In this document: in pieces, positions 44,080 to 55,660 of the stretch
Position numbering within the stretch: position 1 is the stretch's first letter
Layout of the letters: every line of letters begins with the position of its first letter
Assembly: GCA_016165875.1 (NCBI GenBank)
Contig: JABBOT010000001.1
Span: 48,028,625-48,092,624, forward strand
DNA from: Acanthopleura granulata
Lineage: Eukaryota; Mollusca; Polyplacophora; Chitonida; Chitonidae
Length of the DNA stretch: 64,000 bases
Direction: 5' to 3'
Program-made: the position numbers and the translations under genes
The notes under the pieces: generated by a model
The model's input: only the letters and a program-made list of their open reading frames with translations
Databases searched by the model: none
What the model was told of the DNA's origin: nothing

Positions 44080-44165
44080 TAATGATAATACATGTAATAA
44101 TAATAATAATAATAATAATGATGATGATGATGATGATGATGACGATGATAATAATAATAACAATT
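44080..44165 (+). repeat. (AAT)n/(ATG)n trinucleotide microsatellite
   Basis: Runs of taa then atg triplets. Homopolymer-like reading frames on both strands come from it. Confidence 0.92.
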
Positions 44166-47100
44166 CTGTCAAACAGAGGACCAATTTCCTTAAACCGCAG
44201 AATGATTTGTGTAAAAAGTGACATTTTCAGTCAGTTGAGGACAGTGGCACGACGAACCGTAGAAAATTATAACTATTACTCACAGTGATTTTCAGCAGAG
44301 TAGGCAATTAGCATGTGATGCATGGATCAAATAGTGTATGCAAGAAACAGCAACAGATAAATGACCTTGTCTCCTTCATGCCATACAAACAGCCATTGTG
44401 CAATCCCAGGCTCTGCCAGCCACTACAAATATTGGGGCACGAGCGGAAAAAAATTAAGCGTAATTGATCCTAAATTTCCTTTCCTTGCACGCTTATTACA
44501 GACTGTGAAACGTGTGGGGAATTCTAGTGAAGCCCGCCTTTATCGGGCCTGTTATAAAAACATTATCACCATGGTGTGCTCTCGCATTCTAATGACTTGT
44601 GGCTAGTGCTTGTTGAGACTAGGAATTCAATAAGGGAAGAAGGTGGGATTTCACATTTTGGTAAACATAGAGAAAAATACCAGCCCTGGGCATCTCAGTT
44701 TTAGAGAGGCTATCGGTCCAACTGTCTGCCAGTCAGACTTTTCATGAGAACGCATACAAATGGCTGATTTACTTTATTTACTTCGTCTTAGACAGGCAGT
44801 CAGCCTGCCAACCCAAAACCTGCAGCGGCATTAATAGTTATTGTAAGGGACAGAATAACAATAAATAGTAATAATAATAATCATGATACATGTGCAATTA
44901 TTATAAGAAGATCACTTAGCCATTCCAGGCAAGAACTGCCACTGATTAATAATCGCTTTAATCATTACCTCGAACAATTAGGTGTGTTTCTGAATGAGGA
45001 AAGCAGCTCATTACAAAGTCTCATTTGTGGCATTAGAAGACAAAGGACAAGTATTAGTAGTTTTGTAAGATTTATACACTGTACTTATATCATTGTCTCA
45101 CTTGAAATTTTTTACTTAACATGTTGGTATTTTTTGGGGGTGGACGAAACCTGAGTGCAGCGGTTTAAATTTACAACTTTCAGCAAGTTACTGATGAACT
45201 TTGGGTACATGATTCTCAACTACAGGCACCTAAGATGCAGATGCAACCCACTGGACAGCGAATTTATAAATATCCTTGTTAATTGATGGCACTTGTGACT
45301 GTGTTTGCACTGTTTTATTTTTGCTGAAGACCGTGTTTTTTTTATCTCACCCAATATGGCAAGGAAGTCTTCACATCGCACATGTGGAATATGGTCAGCT
45401 TCTTACCAAAGGTTGGCCGTTTACTCCACACACTCAACTTTCTTCATTTTATAAAATGATTGCCAGTGAAAAAATAATTGTGTATAATGTTCAACAATCA
45501 AGCAAATAAATTAAGCTTTTATCTCTTGAGTATGGTGTTCATCAATCAAACAAATAAATTTAACTTTAATCTCCAACTAACTGCGTAAATACAGACTTTT
45601 AAAGAGATTAAAGACACCAACAATTCCTAGAGAGGGTTTAATTTTAAGCTGAGGAAAACAATACCAGAAAAAAAATTATGCAAAACAAAGTTCCAAGTGA
45701 ATCGGTAAAGTCAACCTTTGATGTAAAGCACCCAACAAGGAATGCATAATATATTCATGCACCTGACAGTCCATTAATGAGAAAGCAGACAAAAGAAGGC
45801 TGGATGTGTGTGGAGGTCACATTTTGATATTCTAGAATTTCACAGACTCTTTGTTGATAAACCACACTAATAGTCACAGGAATTCCAACAAGGCAGACAA
45901 GAAGACCCAAGCTACGTGTACATGTAAAATGGTGATAACTCTGAAACTCTTATGGCTACAACATGTACAGTGTTTGTCTTTTTGGCAACTGTCTATTGTT
46001 GTCATAAAAAATCTACTGGGTTTCCCACCCTATAAGATAACTGAGGTACCCTAACTTTCATAAAAAAAAAATCTGATTTACTGACTCAAACTGTGTGAAA
46101 ACAATGATAATAAGCTTCTATATTTTATTTCTATTTCATAAAACAACCACAAAAGGGCTCTCAAGAAAACTCTTGCAATAACATGTATGAATGTGGTGTT
46201 AAACTGATTTCTACGCATATATAAAACGTCATTTTTATCTTCTGTTTTCTCAGGGAGAATACAAATAAGTGAATGAAAAAAATATGGCAAGAAACCTAAA
46301 TCAATCATGTGTGAACAAAATGGTTGCAAAGCAAACTGCTTGTGGATGGATTTCTGTAGGAATATTTTATTTTAGCAGACTAATACATCATGACTCAAAA
46401 CATCAATGCTTGCTTCCTTTGCCGTAACATGTCTTATTTTCACCAAGTAAGTATTAGTCTTCGATTCAGTCTTTCACAAATTTTCCATGATATACAGTTA
46501 TATCACTAATACTTGGTAATATAAACATAAATATTTAAATTATGCCACACATAGCAAATGTTTATTACTGCATGACTATATGTACTCTATACCATGACAT
46601 ACAACAAAGGAATATTATCATTTAACACCATCACAGATATTATATTTCGGTTAGGGGATTTACAAGAAAAAATCATATTTCTCACCCACATGTGAGAATG
46701 ATGAACCTGTTTTTGAATAACTTACATTTTTTTTCTGTCTTAGGGGTGCCATTGAGTGCAGTTATCACAATGCATGGATTAGCTAAGACTAATTCTACCT
46801 AAGTGCTTCAGTTTAAAACTGTAGCCTAAGTTGACCCTTACTAAAGAGCTTTCTGATCCACACAACTTTCCCTTCACACAATACCTCACCTGATGTGTGT
46901 ATTTAAACAGTGACCTAAAAATCATCGTCGTCATCATCATTTGAATGACAGATTGTACACATGATCAGGAATCAACAGAGAAATTTAACATTCTTTCAAA
47001 ATTCCTTCGAAACTTTTCATTATGAGCAGCTGAATTATTCACAAGATATGTCTAGCAGTTTGATGGCTGAGACCTGGTCACACAAGGCTCTCACTGGAGC

Positions 47101-47611
47101 CAATATCTTACTGTCCAGCTCAGCCCTCTCCAGCCCTGCTCCTTTCTATATCAAGTTACCGTGGAAACCTCTCAGCATCCCCTTGTGCTCCAGCTAACGG
47201 TGATGGATGGCCATAAGCTATTCCCTTTGAAAAGGTCTCACAAGCCATGACAGAATGCTGTCTTAATGTCACTGTGTCATGCAAAACTATAATCAGCCAC
47301 ACTGGAAATTTGCATGTTGTTTTCTACCAGGGTCCAGTAGCAGATGCTTATCTCATGTTACATATTTGCATCTTACATTACCCTGCCAGTGTGTGGTTCA
47401 GGGCTTGACCTGGCAGTCTGTTAGACCCCTACCAACAGGCTTCCAATGTTTATATTCTTAGGACAGAATCAGGTCAGAAAACATGATTGCTGAAGTGCTA
47501 TGAAATGAATGGAAACCTACTACCAATTATCAGAAAATACTCACATAGTAAGCTTCATCTAAAGGCACACAGGCACCATCAGAGATCTTTTCAACACGTT
47601 CACATTTATTC

Positions 47612-47725
47612 ATGATATATTTATTTCATTGAGGTTTGAGCTGAAGGCCTATACTCTCCAGGATATTTCACCTATATTGTGGCAATGGAGTGTCCAGGGG
47701 AAAACACACTTCTACAGCCTCAGAT
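47612..47725 (-). repeat. SINE fragment, diverged
   Basis: 'atttatttcattgaggttt', 'ctctccaggatatttcacc', 'gtccaggggaaaacacac' follow the reverse SINE order. Confidence 0.55.
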
Positions 47726-49019
47726 CATACATGCATTATGTTACAATGCATCCATAATTAGGTACTGAGATTCCATGGTAACCTAGACCAAAAAATTGTA
47801 ACAATATTAAAGAATAGGTGTGCATCTCACACGTATATTATGCAGGTCAAACAAATACTGATAGAATGTTCTGGTTTAATAGGCCACAGTGGTATGAAAA
47901 GTTTAAAATGAGCTACATGCTGATCATCTAACTTCTTGGTTAAATCTTTATTTACAGGTAGGGCATCTTTTATTAAGGGGCATGCATGCTGGACTTGAAG
48001 GATAGGAACAAGTGATTACCCCTCACTGGACTGTACAAAAGTCATGACTATTTATCCTTAGGACAGAAAGGAGGTGCAGAATATATCCATGAACAAAACA
48101 TTAGGGTGCATAATAATTACTTTTCTTGAACTACTTTTTTTCTTGTCTTTCTCAACTTATTTTTTGTCCTTGAAATACAAAGGGAAGATTTAAGGTGATT
48201 TTTTTGACACATGTAAATATCTTGTACTCACCAGCCTTCAGTGTAATAAGGAAAAGAAGGAGTTTTTGTTTAAAAGTGTTATCTGAAGCTTGATCTGTCC
48301 AGAAATATATCATCACTTAAGCTGTATAGGCACGTACTCCACCTCCAGTTACATCACAACTATCTATTAATATACACGGGGGTGTATACACAGACTTCCT
48401 GTATCAGCTATAATATAATGCTTACCATGTACCACTGGCCTACTTTCAACACTCAGCTTTACAACGCGCCAATACAGTACATGTATGTACAGCTTCAATA
48501 AGGTGAACACTGCACTTTCAAGACTGGGATCTAGATAACAATGCATAAGAAGAAGGGCTTGTATAGTGTGTATAGCTAAACTCAGAGCCAGATCATACTA
48601 CTGATACTGCAATTGTTCTGTATATAGAACTTATTTATTACAGTATATGACAGAGAGACTTGTAATACAAATGAACCTTGAAAAACCCTACTACTGTATA
48701 AAAGACGGCTTGAGGTCTTTAGGCATGTAATCTCATCAGAACACGGTACTGGTTCATTTATCTGAGTGATTAAAGCAATACTCATCAATTTCTCACAAAA
48801 GAATGATGGTGCAATGATGACATATGAACTTGTATGGCCATATAAACTGGTGGAAAGCATGTGGTATTCAGAAACAGTGCACAAAGCCCTTTGAACATGA
48901 AGGACTGCCTGTTTTCAGTCCTTAGTCAAAGGCCATACCTTATATGTAACACCAAAAACACAGCATTTCCAATAGACACCACCAGTGTATATTACACAAT
49001 ATCATCAGGCCTCATCTGG

Positions 49020-50065
49020 GGTGTTTATCTGGGGTGTTCTAGAGGGCCCTAAAAACCTTATCGTTATACACATACAAGGTGTTTATCTGGGATGTTCTAG
49101 AGGGCCCTAAAAACCTCATCATTATACACATACAAGGTGTTTATCTGGGATGTTCTAGAGGGCCCTAAAAACCTCATCATTATACACATACAAGGTGTTT
49201 ATCTGGGATGTTCTAGAGGGCCCTAAAAACCTCATCATTATACACATACAAGGTGTTTATCTGAGATGTTCTAGAGGGCCCTAAAAACCTCATCATTATA
49301 CACATACAAGGTGTTTATCTGGGATGTTCTAGAGGGCCCTAAAAACCTCATCATTATACACATACAAGGTGTTTATCTGGGATGTTCTAGAGGGCCCTAA
49401 AAACCTCATCATTATACACCTACAAGGTGTTTATCTGGGATGTTCTAGAGGGCCATAAAAACCTCATCATTATACACCTACAAGGTGTTTATCTGAGGTG
49501 TTCTAGAGGGCCCTAAAAACCTCATCATTATACACATACAAGGTGTTTATCTGAGGTGTTCTAGAGGGCCCTAAAATCCTCATCATTATACACATACAAG
49601 GTGTTTATCTGAGGTGTTCTAGAGGGCCCTAAAATCCTCATCACTATACACATACAAGGTGTTTATCTGGGGTGTTCTAGAGGACCATAAAAACCTAATA
49701 ATAGTGCACAAACCATGTGACTATCTGGGGTGATCTACAGGGCCCTAAAAATCTCAGCAAAGTACAAGGCTTCCATCTGGGGTTTTGTACTGTTAAAAGC
49801 CTCCGCAAAGCACATGGCTTTTATCTTAGGCATTCTACAGAGCCTAAAAAATCAGCATGGTACATATACAAAAGCTTCCATGAGTGTTCTACAGGGCCCT
49901 AAAAACCTCAGCACAGTACAAGGTTTCCATCTGGGGTGTCCTACAGGGCCCTAAAAACCTCAGCACAGTACAAGGCTTCCATCTGGGGTGTCCTACAGGG
50001 CCATAAAAAACTCTTCAAAGCTTTTGATGTACAAGGCTTCCATAGGTGTTCTATAGGCCCCAAAA
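49020..50065 (+). repeat. 58-bp minisatellite, about twelve regular copies followed by diverged units
   Basis: The regular array (49020-49715) has a 58-base unit containing 'ggtgtttatctgggatgttc', 'tagagggccctaaaaacctc' and 'atcattatacacatacaa'. From 49716 to about 50065 the units shorten (loss of the tatacacatac part) and diverge to 'gcttccatctggggtgtcct' and 'acagggccctaaaaacctca'. Reading frames here are repeat-driven. Confidence 0.92.
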
Positions 50066-50334
50066 TAACTCCAAAAGTCATCATCTTGTTATCCAAAAAC
50101 TTACTGAAAGATTTTAGTGGATGTTATTTAGAGTCTTGAAACCCTGTTATCAAAGACGATACACAGAGGTTCTCCTACAGAGCTCAATCCCCCACCCCCC
50201 AGCCTCCACTGCTTATGGGATCTTTTTGAGGGTTCCCATTCAATACATTGGTGCACAGATGGTCGTCTGCGCAGTCTAAGGTTTGTTAAGACTACTTGTT
50301 TTCCACCAGTTCTGTATTCATACCTGTATGTTTA

Positions 50335-50470
50335 TTCATTCATTTATTCTTGAGTGACGTACTACTCCGGAATATTTCAGCATTATGGTGGGAGGCCACT
50401 GGGCACAGGGGAAACCCACGACCATCTCCATCTCCATCATGTACAGGTGTCAGCAGAAAAGGACATGGAT
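50335..50470 (-). repeat. SINE fragment
   Basis: 'ggaatatttcagcattatgg', 'gtgggaggccactgggc' and 'gaaacccacgaccatct' in reverse orientation, with a deletion in the middle. Confidence 0.75.
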
Positions 50471-50707
50471 CATACCCACGTTTAGAGCATTATTATACGA
50501 ATATTATATACATGTATACCACGAGGTGGTACCACATAAAAACCATGTAAAAATTATTTTTAAATGCCCATTCTTCCTTAAAATATCAAACAAGGATCAG
50601 AAGACACAAGATATTTGCAAATACTTTTTCACGTCCTTCCATTTAAAGTTTGCATTCTCTCATATCTTTTTTGTTAGTCTCCCTGCCATGATCAACACAA
50701 TGCATTG

Positions 50708-50880
50708 CTACGCCATACTCAAGAATATTTCACATATACAATGGCCTCCAGCATTATGATGAGAGGAAACCGCGCTCAGTTGTAACCCATGATCTTCTGC
50801 AGGTTCCTGGCAGACTTTTCCACATACAGCTGTGGTGGAAGTAGTCTGAGCTGGACTTGAACTCACAGCGACCTTGTGCT
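50708..50880 (-). repeat. SINE copy, body and box B region
   Basis: 'gccatactcaagaatatttc', 'ccagcattatgatgagagg', 'caggttcctggcagactttt' and 'gagctggacttgaactcaca' in reverse orientation. It abuts a foldback MITE at 50891. Confidence 0.85.
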
Positions 50881-50890
50881 GTTCTGTTAA

Positions 50891-51385
50891 CAGGAAAGAA
50901 AACACAAAAAAATGAAGTTATGGTCAATGAGAAGAGGATTAAAAACTTAGTCTAAAAATACTTTCACTGATTTTTTTAGATTTTTTTTCACTGAATTAAA
51001 TGCAGTCAAATGTTTTGATTGTATGGAGGGTTTTATGGACCAAGTTGACAATGTGGTTCACCAGTGACGTCACAAAACTTTCTGTACACATTTATGCTCC
51101 TCTGAAGAAAGTTCTTGTGAAGAGAGCTCCTGTACTGTTCGCCTGTGTATGAAAAAGCTAACATGACATTAAATTGCTGCTTTAGGGTCAGAGAAAAGTC
51201 GGTGTGACATCACTGGTGAACCACACAATCGATATGGCCCAAATAAATCATCATACAATCAAAACACTTGACTGCATATAATTTGGTGAAAAAAAGATCA
51301 ACAAAATTCAGTGAAGGTATTTTGAGGTACAGTTTTTAATGCTCTTTTCATTCACCATAACTTCATTTTTGTGTGGCCATTCCCT
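50891..51385. mobile_element. MITE with about 175-bp terminal inverted repeats, possible TTAA target
   Basis: Bases 50900-51075 and 51205-51380 are inverted complements along nearly their whole length. Shared words include 'atgaagttatggt', 'gcagtcaa.tgttttgattg' and 'gtggttcaccagtga'. Both ends are flanked by TTAA (50887-50890 and 51386-51389). No transposase ORF, so non-autonomous. One arm contains TGACGTCA (51065-51072). Confidence 0.8.
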
Positions 51386-51519
51386 TTAATTAATTATTAA
51401 CAGCATTACTTGAAAATACAAACCATTTCAACACTGAAATTTTATGTTTCTAGCTGTATGAAATGCTGGGATTGCTGCACTGTAATGCATCTTGGTTTTA
51501 TTTAATACTTTCATTGCAG

Positions 51520-51620
51520 ATTCCGCTGTGGCTTAAGTCAGGAGTTGATCAGGTACCTGGAGAAGGCGATGAGCTACACTGATATCCTACACCCATAACT
51601 GGGACCATCTTATACACAGG
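51520..51620 (+). CDS. Possible 3'-terminal coding exon of an unidentified plus-strand gene
   Basis: Good acceptor (ctttcattgcag) and donor (ACAGG|GTAAGT) enclose 25 codons and a stop (TAA 51596-51598): FRCGLSQELIRYLEKAMSY then TDILHP. The residue mix and helix look protein-like, but I do not recognise the family and found no upstream exon. The donor lies 22 bases after the stop, which would leave a spliced 3'UTR. Confidence 0.3.
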
Positions 51621-51627
51621 GTAAGTG

Positions 51628-51675
51628 AAAAATTCCTTAGTATGGTATCAAACATTAAACATCAGTCAAATACAA
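51628..51675 (+). repeat. SINE tail fragment
   Basis: 'aaaattccttagtatggtat' and 'aaacatcagtcaaataca', right after the possible exon at 51520. Confidence 0.6.
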
Positions 51676-52344
51676 TGAATACATACATATGTATACAGCC
51701 CGTTGTACGCCTTACGTGACAGATCTGGGTCCAGGCTGGAGCCCAGGCAGAGCCTCTTTGCAGGGGTTTTTCTAGCTGTTTTTGTGGTAACCACAACGAG
51801 AAATGATGGAAAATTACATTTTAGACAAATTTTGTATTGAGTTTTTATACAATGGTGATAAATAAATATTGAGTTTTCTCATTTGTTCAAACTGAGTTTT
51901 TAAAAGGAAATTAGCTAGAAAAACCCTGCTTGGCTACATGTTCGGTATGCGTAATGGTCAATGTGACAGTGATGGAGTGGCAATGACGGACCCGTGTTAC
52001 TGGTGTATTCGCCATGGCATTCTTATCAGACAACCGAATGTCACCTTCGGGGCGAGCTAGCATGCTACAAGGAGACACCTTCTGCTTCATGACAGATATA
52101 TTGTTAAATGCACTACGATCTAAGCAACCAATGAACATAGACCTTGACAAAAATTAAGCCATCAGTGATATCGGCACTTTGAAATTATGATACAGGAATG
52201 TTGGTATACTAAAGACGGTAACTTTGGAGTTTGAATAATAATTATTTCACTAATTACATGTGTCTAGTTGCAGACAGTGACAAAACAAACATCTTCTGTA
52301 GTGCTTTGTACCTAACTGCCTGTTGATCTTACTAGATACAGGGC

Positions 52345-52460
52345 TTTACTGGCTCAAATGGTTAAAACACAGGCTCTTAAATCCAGGTTCAAATCCAGAC
52401 CTTGCTATTTTGATGGCAGCCTTGTCAGGGGGTTTTGTCAGGTACCAATGCTGAAGAACC
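52345..52460 (+). repeat. tRNA-like SINE head
   Basis: Box A-like 'tggctcaaatggttaa' (52350-52365) and box B 'ggttcaaatcc' (52386-52396) at SINE spacing. No cloverleaf acceptor pairing, so not a tRNA gene. Confidence 0.6.
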
Positions 52461-52507
52461 TTTTTTGAGTTCAGGTATCACTTCTTATAGTAATTGTGTC
52501 ACTCAAA

Positions 52508-53310
52508 TGTCATGTTATGATCCCTCCTATTATAAATGCCTCTTCCACAAGTATCACACACTACACAGATTACAAATGCCTTGTTACACTCCCTCTTATT
52601 CATGTATCACACACTACACAGATTACAAATGCCTTGTTACACTCCCCCTTACTCATCTATCACACAATACAGATTACAAATGCCTTGTTACACTCCCCCT
52701 TACTCATCTATCACACACTACACAAATTACAAATGCCCAGTTACACCCCCTCTTATTCATGTATCACACTCTCTCAGATTACAAATGCCTTGTTACACTC
52801 TCTTATTCATGTATCACACAATACACAGATTACAAATGCCTTGTTACACTCCCCCTTACTCATGTATCACACAATACACAGATTACAAATGCCTAGTTAC
52901 ACACCCTCTTATTCATGTATCACACACTACACAGATTACAAATGCCTTGTTACACTCCCCCTTACTCATGTATCACACAATACACAGAATACAAATGCCT
53001 TGTTACACTCCCTCTTATTCATGTATCACACACTACACAGATTACAAATGCCTTGTTACACTCCCCCTTACTCATGTATCACACACTACACAGAATACAA
53101 ATGCCCTGTTACACTCCCTCTTATTCATGTATCGCAAACTACACAGATAACATATGCCTTGTTACACTCCCTCTTATTCATGTATCACACATTACACAGA
53201 TAACAAATGCCCTGTTACACTCCCTCTTATCCATGTATCACAAACTACACAGATAACAAATGCCTTGTTACACTCCCTCTTATTCATGTATCACACATTA
53301 CACAGAATAC
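52508..53310 (+). repeat. 53-bp satellite array, about fifteen copies
   Basis: Unit built from 'tgttacactccctcttattc', 'atgtatcacacactacac' and 'agattacaaatgcct'. A 53-base period is not a multiple of three, so all three plus frames cycle through the same peptides (YTDYKCLVTLPL, HRLQMPCYTP, TQITNALLHS) and stay open for up to 235 codons. The long ORFs are artefacts. Confidence 0.95.
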
Positions 53311-53654
53311 AAATGTGTTTAACACATATACAATAAAATGTTAAAATGCAACTGGCTTTGACTTTTTCACACACAAATGCAAAGAGGGCTGATTTTTTTT
53401 CAAACTCTAGATTTTGAAAAGTGTATGTTTCACAGTACAATCTTTATTACCCTGAATTTCAAGTTTACTCAACAGTTCTATGACCTGATATATTGGAATA
53501 TAAATCACTCCTCTTTCTTCCCTATGTGCCCTCAGAGTGCCTGATCAAATACCGAGTAGGAATGTGTTGGTAGGTGCTTGTAAACGTTAAAATGATTAAT
53601 GATCCAGGAGTCCAACAGGCCCTCCTGTAATTTATACCCTTACCCACAAAACCC

Positions 53655-53765
53655 TATATGGCTTTATCAAGTTTCTGCACCTGAATACCTTTTAGTAATA
53701 TTCCTCGTATAGCTTTATCAAGTTTCTGCACCTGAATACCTTTTAGTAATATTCCTCGTATAAGG
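53655..53765 (+). repeat. Tandem duplication of about 55 bp
   Basis: Two adjacent, almost identical copies of 'ggctttatcaagtttctgca ... aatattcctcgtata'. Confidence 0.92.
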
Positions 53766-54797
53766 CCTCTAAAAAGTCAACATCTGTTTCAACTTTTATA
53801 CCCAGCTGCACTTTTTTAAATATACCTTTTATTCTACAGGTGAGTAAAACATGTATGTGTAATTGTGGCAAGTTCAGGCATTCGCAATGTAAAATTAATA
53901 AAACAAAATAAAAAAAAAGGTTCTCTTGAGGTCAGTGATATGAAACAAAGAACTTCTTCATGAGAGCATAAAGGGAAGGGAATTGAAATGTGTGTTTCCA
54001 ATTATAAATTACCAATCAAAATAAGGGCTATGAAAGTCATAGTTATTCTCAGTCCAACTTTCAAAATTGGCCAAGTCTGGGTTCTCTACTGTAGACACTG
54101 TCTATCACTAATACCACAGTTATTTTATTATTTTCACTCCTTCACCTGTATAGGCTGAATAGTATACTTTTGTCAGTACATGGTCCTTGTTCTAAAACAA
54201 CCAAATGACAGTCTAAATATTTTCATTAACTGTCAAGTACAGTGGTTTTAAATTTAAAGGCTCTTGTCATCTGATGCAGCATAGCATGTTGTCTTTGAAG
54301 GAACGGCGTCTGGAAAAGGCAACTTTCTTTATGCAAGTTCACATTTTGTTTTAAGTTTTGGCATTGAAATCAAAAACATTTGCTTACTCTGTGAGGGACT
54401 AAATCATTCATCTGTACAACATAATGCATGCAAGCCTACGGAAACTGTGGGCTGCAATCAGACATCTTTGTTCAATGACTTATTACAAACTGTGTGTAAC
54501 AAAACTCTTAATTTAGTTCAGCCATTGAAATGTGAAATCCTCTGTCGTGTTGGTTATGATCTAGGCACATTTACAATGTTTAATACATTTATGAATGCAT
54601 ATATGCAGAGATGAGCCGTTTCTTGAACAGGATTTATACAGTGTATACTTTGGTTGTAGTTTTGAACTTTCAAGCATTTATAGGCATGTGTAACTACTCA
54701 GTAATGAGTATGCTTTTTGGGTAAAGAACACACAAATTTAAAACACCATTTAAAGCAATTTACAGACGTTTTTTTTTTTTTTTCTTTTTTTTAACAG
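53766..54797. other. Unassigned DNA
   Basis: No gene or repeat is recognised. Confidence 0.35.
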
Positions 54798-54880
54798 GAG
54801 TGTGACTGTCCCACACCTTGCAGAAGACCAGCTGTGTGATTCGCACAACTACATTCCCACTACCCAGCTTCTGCATTACT
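54798..54880 (+). pseudogene. Possible broken exon of an ENaC/ASIC-type (degenerin) channel
   Basis: After a very strong acceptor (long T tract, ttaacag) the frame reads ECDCPTPCRRPAV, a TGA (54837-54839), then FAQLHSHYPASALL. The family's extracellular cysteine block has CxCPxPC, a hydrophobic or aromatic residue five further on, then S-x-A-x-F/Y-P-S at fixed spacing; HSHYPAS falls at that spacing. The stop would inactivate it. A short match like this may be chance; no neighbouring exons were found. Confidence 0.25.
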
Positions 54881-55095
54881 CTAATTCTTCAACCTTTTCA
54901 ACCACCACAATATTTCAATATTTTCTTGGAGAATTGTAGGGTTTGAAGAAATAATTCTCATAGTTTTACAAAGCTTATGTCTGTGGTGACACAAACATAT
55001 CATTTTTGACTTCCTTTTTAGAATAACTGCATTCATACACTACCCATTAAAAACTGCTTCAGTGATTGAAAAGATTGAAGATCTACAGTATTTCA
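54881..55095 (+). repeat. Dispersed repeat, copy 2 (partner at 40631-40850)
   Basis: Same orientation and order as the first copy: 'ctaattcttcaaccttttca', 'aatatttcaatattttcttg', 'ggtgacacaaacatatc', 'ttgaaaagattgaagat'. It begins immediately after the cysteine-motif fragment. Confidence 0.8.
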
Positions 55096-55289
55096 AGCGT
55101 ATGTTATCAGCACACCTAGATCAGGAGTCCACTAAGTGTGTGAAACTCAGCGTGCTAGCACACCTCAGGTAGCAAGGCCTGATGTTAATGTATGCAGGCC
55201 CAACCTAAAGCATATGCAGCAACCACGATATAACGTCTGATGTCAGGGTATTAGAGACCTATATACTCACATCAGTAAGCAAATCGAAA

Positions 55290-55660
55290 AAACTTAACAG
55301 ATACTCGGCCAAAGTAGTTTTGCTGGACGCACAACAGATCGGGCCAATGACAACCCTTGATCATGGACTGAGGAAGGATGCTGATGTCACTCTGACTATG
55401 TCCTGTCATCGGTTTTCTCTTGGGCCTCCAAAGGTCTGTCGATATGGGGTGACATTAGGCCCACCTCAATCCGATGACCAAATTTAACATGAAGCCAATG
55501 TATTTTCCCGACATCGGGCTAATAAACATTACCTTGGGCCGCCATTGGCTCATCACACTTGCTCTAACTGGGAGTGTATCAGGCTCACATCTTCAGGTTC
55601 AAGCAACCATATCACATGTACATGTACATAGCCAAACTAACGAAGGTGGTGGGTGAAACA
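55290..55660. repeat. Block rich in 'atcgggccaatg'-like motifs
   Basis: Variants of atcgggccaatg, atcgggctaat, cttgggcctcca, cttgggccgccattgg and their complements recur every 30-60 bases, and GC content is higher than in the flanks. It looks like the interior of a mobile element, but no ends were located. Confidence 0.4.

Larger units (their letters stand above)
41537..49019. other. Region expected to hold the 5' exons of TALPID3; none identified
   Basis: Scanned on the minus strand for acceptor-ORF-donor segments with TALPID3-like helices; no clear exon. Contents: a minisatellite (42245-42395), SINE scraps (43138-43195, 45136-45210, 45480-45560, 47612-47725), a trinucleotide tract (44080-44165), and a GC-richer block at 47050-47215 open on both strands, which could be an exon or conserved non-coding DNA. 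It is also possible that a 5' non-coding stretch or another gene lies here. Confidence 0.4.

Noticed and set aside
43960..44288. Ile/Met/Ser-rich ORFs on both strands
   Set aside because: They are translations of the trinucleotide microsatellite at 44080-44165.
47050..47215. TALPID3 5' exon (minus-strand tract LERAELDSKILAPVRALCDQ)
   Set aside because: The acceptor is weak, the donor is poor and there is no recognisable family similarity. It is left as a GC-richer block.
52435..53336. Overlapping plus-strand ORFs of 113-235 codons
   Set aside because: They are one 53-bp tandem unit read in three frames.
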